The translations under genes were made by a program, and so were the position numbers. Positions 15,501 to 16,921 of a DNA stretch of 16,921 nt are shown in pieces. Source of the DNA: RGIG5327 sp045612485. Lineage in GTDB: Bacteria > Verrucomicrobiota > Lentisphaeria > Victivallales > UBA1829. Location: positions 1 to 16,921 of the forward strand of contig JAZKZE010000139.1 of assembly GCA_045612485.1 (NCBI GenBank), in the 5' to 3' direction. A model generated the notes under the pieces. That model searched no databases and was not told the origin of the DNA. It saw only the letters and a program-made list of their open reading frames with translations. How positions within the stretch are numbered: the stretch's first letter is position 1; each line of letters begins with the position of its first letter.

Positions 15501-15721
15501 TGCGTCTTATCGGGGACTACCCCCTTACGGCAACAGATCACGGTTCGGTAACAGCCTTTACTGCTGAAGACGGTTCTTCCTATGCTTTTGTACGGGAAAA
15601 TGCCTGGCCGCATAAAGGTTGTACCATTACGCCGGAAGTATATTACAAAGGCAGATATGTGAAAAGTGTTCTGCTTCATGAGTATGAATCAGACTTTTTC
15701 CCCCTTGAAAGGAAAAAATAA
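12599..15721 (+). CDS. Large cytoplasmic glycosidase-like protein
   Basis: A 1040-residue leaderless protein that I cannot place in a named family. Residues 1 to about 190 look like a concanavalin/LamG-type β-sandwich, ending with EGYIAFDTTNYGADEFRIKT. Further β-rich modules run to about 480. A mixed α/β region at about 480-830 may be a TIM barrel, and a Rossmann-like segment near 850-915 (VSCLVLPPLKGVPDEELKEI, then AGVNILCSEDA) resembles the trimerisation domain of β-galactosidases. Catalytic residues cannot be fixed by eye. The start is uncertain: ATG 12599 has AGGAG only one base before it and AGGA eleven bases before it, while ATG 12545 has no ribosome site and overlaps the previous gene. 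I prefer 12599 because the protein MSKDSFERIYDVDF then begins like the other leaderless protein here. It follows the amidohydrolase by 40 bases and precedes the membrane-protein gene by 15, implying one operon. Confidence 0.82.
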   Translation: MSKDSFERIYDVDFSFERENSYPDCFRLCCMSPHPNKLGLVRDGEFCVTFAGSWHILQTEKLSSFRLIFSMGRNLNSSGDFLIYLHCDDKTLTGSFLQIKKNVLTFGIVSDTRYIPIEKIEDFNSDSFDWEIISQGNKYIVKNGTKEMCFTPSGEVPSEGYIAFDTTNYGADEFRIKTLALEVPDVKYIPLESFSTEMKNGPHGIPSGYNIHIRREKISSGTLEKWQLCMDGGPGDVEKLPFMLKRFLNAESMHFPYCRGLDENKKELFRFPIANGIAGNKNVYRCTFGFPQFEFPLTRTLTVNTENLAFLAFGYEFYQAETAISCAGKNGEMLCDLTGKVLSFEKKYEDGQWEAVLESHPEKAILSLIPEDIPCYEEALDFARKNHYFLEGEKISFKAYCANKKSTEAKIVLEDAFGNAIKKFRKKTEEYFFLPDLAPGVYHLRAELYNHELFLGQVRHAFEIIPDDEEKSAQELSGLPEFFPDEFLSDRSEHFHPWGGAVRNVSHYTSTGNMYTICSDRRYLKLLKVYHRKWTSRCQPLFASDEDNRFVRENAVLIQSRNLSCCGRYYLHHPPAYENEWIREKTKLFAGKELTFDEIYPEKWTAWLDFIAPYCREQFKEKNTHRKGVKASEYLGAATYGAIYKGANYSRLTGIDLRNGKFEEIITGFAVVEDYPYSSRYPLSRSTWQITAFCMEAPKVRFLPQVWGLNAETMDSRVVYAHPPYGRSITPPGFFFTRLTELLFDTAWFDGKKFRYWDGNGALHSSEWTPEMFDAALDAFALRKKYPPERPLRTPAYVYSRAACDAHEYFYERNEKFIRGGSMINTAEEFPAYMYEMARKDGQLGGFQTRMESLKGLHASDVSCLVLPPLKGVPDEELKEICRLHEAGVNILCSEDAAALADLFDVENAQCLLEKDGKKFLTLKKNKKAYAAFFTGAPSMQKRGRDRTGGSGQKALDEEVNSAAMSLMRLIGDYPLTATDHGSVTAFTAEDGSSYAFVRENAWPHKGCTITPEVYYKGRYVKSVLLHEYESDFFPLERKK

Positions 15722-15736
15722 AAGGAATGAAAAAAT

Positions 15737-16762
15737 ATGTGTGACGGGAAAGAAAAGAAAAAACGCCTGAAAGAAATTTTCTTTCATATCATAAAGATCC
15801 TGATTGCCGGTATCCTTATATACTGGGTCGTAAAGGATATACAGATGAAAGACCTTGCGGCGATCCCCCGTTCCCATATTATTCTGGCATGGGGAGCCGG
15901 ATTTCTGATGGTTATGCTGCAAAGTTCTTTTACTGCTTTACGCTGGCAGATCCTTGTGAAGGCGCAGGGGATCCCTTTATCCTTTTATAAAGCATTTTCC
16001 CTTACTTTTCAGGGGATGTTTTTCTCTCTGTGTCTGCCAGGCGGGGCAGTAGGCGGGGATGTGGTGAAGGCTGCCTGCATCGTAAAGGTGGCGGAAAGCG
16101 ATAAGAAAGTGGAGGCTGTCACAAGTATTTTTGTTGACCGTCTTGCCGGACTTATTGCTCTTTTCGGTATGGCTTTTATTCTGCTGCTTATCTCATTGCC
16201 GCAGATCCTGCATTTTGAAAAAGGGATACAGGCAACCGTTTTAACCATCGGCGGAATGTGTCTTGCCGGACTTTGTGCCGCCTTTTTCGTATTTTTCCAT
16301 GAGTGGTTTTTAAGACTCTCTTTTATTTCAAAACTTGTGGATATTCCGGATAAACTTCTGAAAGGCGCAGTAAGAAGAGTCTTTGCTTCTGTGGATGTGT
16401 ACCGGAAAAAATGGAAAACTCTTTTTCTTGCCTGTATAATGGGGATCACTGTCATCCATCCTTTCCTGCTTTTTGCCCTGTATCTTATTTCTGTTATTAT
16501 AAGTGGAAAACTTCTGCCGGTTCTGCCGGTCTTTCTCTCTTCCGCTCTGGGGAATGTGGCATCCTGTATTCCCGGTACGGTAGGGGGACTGGGGGCAAGG
16601 GACAAGGTGATGCAGGTTATTCTGGAAAATTCCGGAATATCGGTTTCCGAGGCTTCCGTGGTTCCTATTCTCTATACATGCGGATATGTTTCCGCTTCGC
16701 TTCCGGGGGCATTGCTTTTTATTCTGGATTCCTTTCTTCAGAAAAGGAAGAAAATAAAGTAA
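15737..16762 (+). CDS. YbhN/UPF0104 (lysylphosphatidylglycerol synthase transmembrane region) family membrane protein
   Basis: A 341-residue integral membrane protein with about eight hydrophobic segments, the clearest near residues 15-35, 46-63, 131-153, 166-188, 229-260 and 310-335. Family features are visible: ALRWQILVKAQGIPLSFYKA, LPGGAVGGDVVKA near residue 100, the FVDRLAGL segment, and CIPGTVGGLGARDKVM near residue 280. Related proteins are the flippase part of MprF and the AglD group. Many members of this fold are suspected lipid or lipid-linked-sugar flippases, but the function of stand-alone members is poorly established. The catalytic lysyl-transferase domain of MprF is absent. AGGA lies ten bases before the ATG, a long spacing. 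The gene appears to be the last of the creatininase operon. Why it is linked to sugar enzymes is unclear. Confidence 0.9.
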   Translation: MCDGKEKKKRLKEIFFHIIKILIAGILIYWVVKDIQMKDLAAIPRSHIILAWGAGFLMVMLQSSFTALRWQILVKAQGIPLSFYKAFSLTFQGMFFSLCLPGGAVGGDVVKAACIVKVAESDKKVEAVTSIFVDRLAGLIALFGMAFILLLISLPQILHFEKGIQATVLTIGGMCLAGLCAAFFVFFHEWFLRLSFISKLVDIPDKLLKGAVRRVFASVDVYRKKWKTLFLACIMGITVIHPFLLFALYLISVIISGKLLPVLPVFLSSALGNVASCIPGTVGGLGARDKVMQVILENSGISVSEASVVPILYTCGYVSASLPGALLFILDSFLQKRKKIK

Positions 16763-16779
16763 ATTTCCCACAGCTATCC

Positions 16780-16818
16780 CATAATTTTGTAAAAATGGCA
16801 TATTTTTACAAAATTATG
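16780..16818. repeat. Perfect 17-bp AT-rich inverted repeat
   Basis: The arm CATAATTTTGTAAAAAT (16780-16796) and its exact reverse complement (16802-16818) flank the five-base loop GGCAT. It begins 17 bases after the membrane-protein stop codon. The stem has only two G-C pairs per arm and no T-tract follows, so it is not a standard terminator. It could be a weak bidirectional terminator, a protein-binding palindrome, or a stabiliser of the 3' end of the message. Confidence 0.85.
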
Positions 16819-16824
16819 TGCGTA

Positions 16825-16865
16825 AAGAAATCTGCTTTTAAAAAAGTGATTTTGTCAGATTTTTT
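16825..16865 (+). terminator. Weak candidate terminator hairpin
   Basis: AAGAAATCTG (16825-16834) pairs with CAGATTTTTT (16856-16865) using one G-T wobble, across a 21-base loop. The T-run is part of the stem. Together with the inverted repeat just upstream it may end the creatininase operon, but the stem is weak. No gene start is seen in the remaining bases up to 16921. Confidence 0.3.
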
Positions 16866-16921
16866 CAAAAATACTTCATTATCCTGTTTTGTGCAACCTT
16901 CAGGAGAGAGCCCCAAACGCA

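Overview
The window looks like a carbohydrate-utilisation locus from a free-living or gut-associated bacterium of the Lentisphaerota (Victivallales-like) or a close PVC relative. That is an inference. It rests on the Lentisphaerota-style pseudopilin (FTLIELLVVIAIIAILAG start, then a cysteine-containing globular body), on very large glycosidase-like proteins, on a Gfo/Idh/MocA oxidoreductase of the 'EIP' subtype, and on moderately AT-rich DNA with clear AGGAG-type ribosome binding sites. No tRNA, rRNA, CRISPR array, insertion sequence or integrase gene is visible.

Layout. Positions 1-138 hold the possible tail of an upstream gene and a strong hairpin terminator. A leftward Gfo/Idh/MocA oxidoreductase (139-1212) diverges from a rightward AraC-family regulator (1355-2149). 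The regulator is followed by a 997-residue cytoplasmic protein of unrecognised family (2270-5263) that has its own near-consensus promoter. Next come a type II secretion-like pseudopilin (5491-6261), a 1513-residue secreted multidomain GH42-like protein (6304-10845) and an AAC(3)-family acetyltransferase (10867-11664), closed by a hairpin with a T-tract. The last block is a creatininase-family amidohydrolase (11767-12558), a 1040-residue cytoplasmic glycosidase-like protein (12599-15721) and a YbhN/UPF0104-type membrane protein (15737-16762). After that, 159 bases contain a perfect 17-bp AT-rich inverted repeat.

The clearest regulatory signal is a repeated operator. The motif YNGWTTTTATGA (Y=C/T, W=A/T) occurs as a tandem pair with 20-bp spacing at 1316-1347, pointing left, and again at 2152-2183, pointing right. 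In both places the proximal copy ends exactly 12 bp before a -35 box (TTGATT and TTGTAA) of a promoter with a perfect TATAAT. I infer that the AraC protein encoded between the two pairs binds both and activates the oxidoreductase and the 997-residue protein together. The leftward promoter shares its DNA with the weaker promoter of the regulator, which suggests a switch.

A plausible working model, inferred only, has the secreted 1513-residue protein bind and process a glycan outside the cytoplasm. The two large leaderless proteins, the sugar oxidoreductase, the acetyltransferase and the amidohydrolase would then handle an imported and perhaps amino- or amide-substituted product. The substrate cannot be read from the sequence, and no transporter or sulfatase lies in the window.
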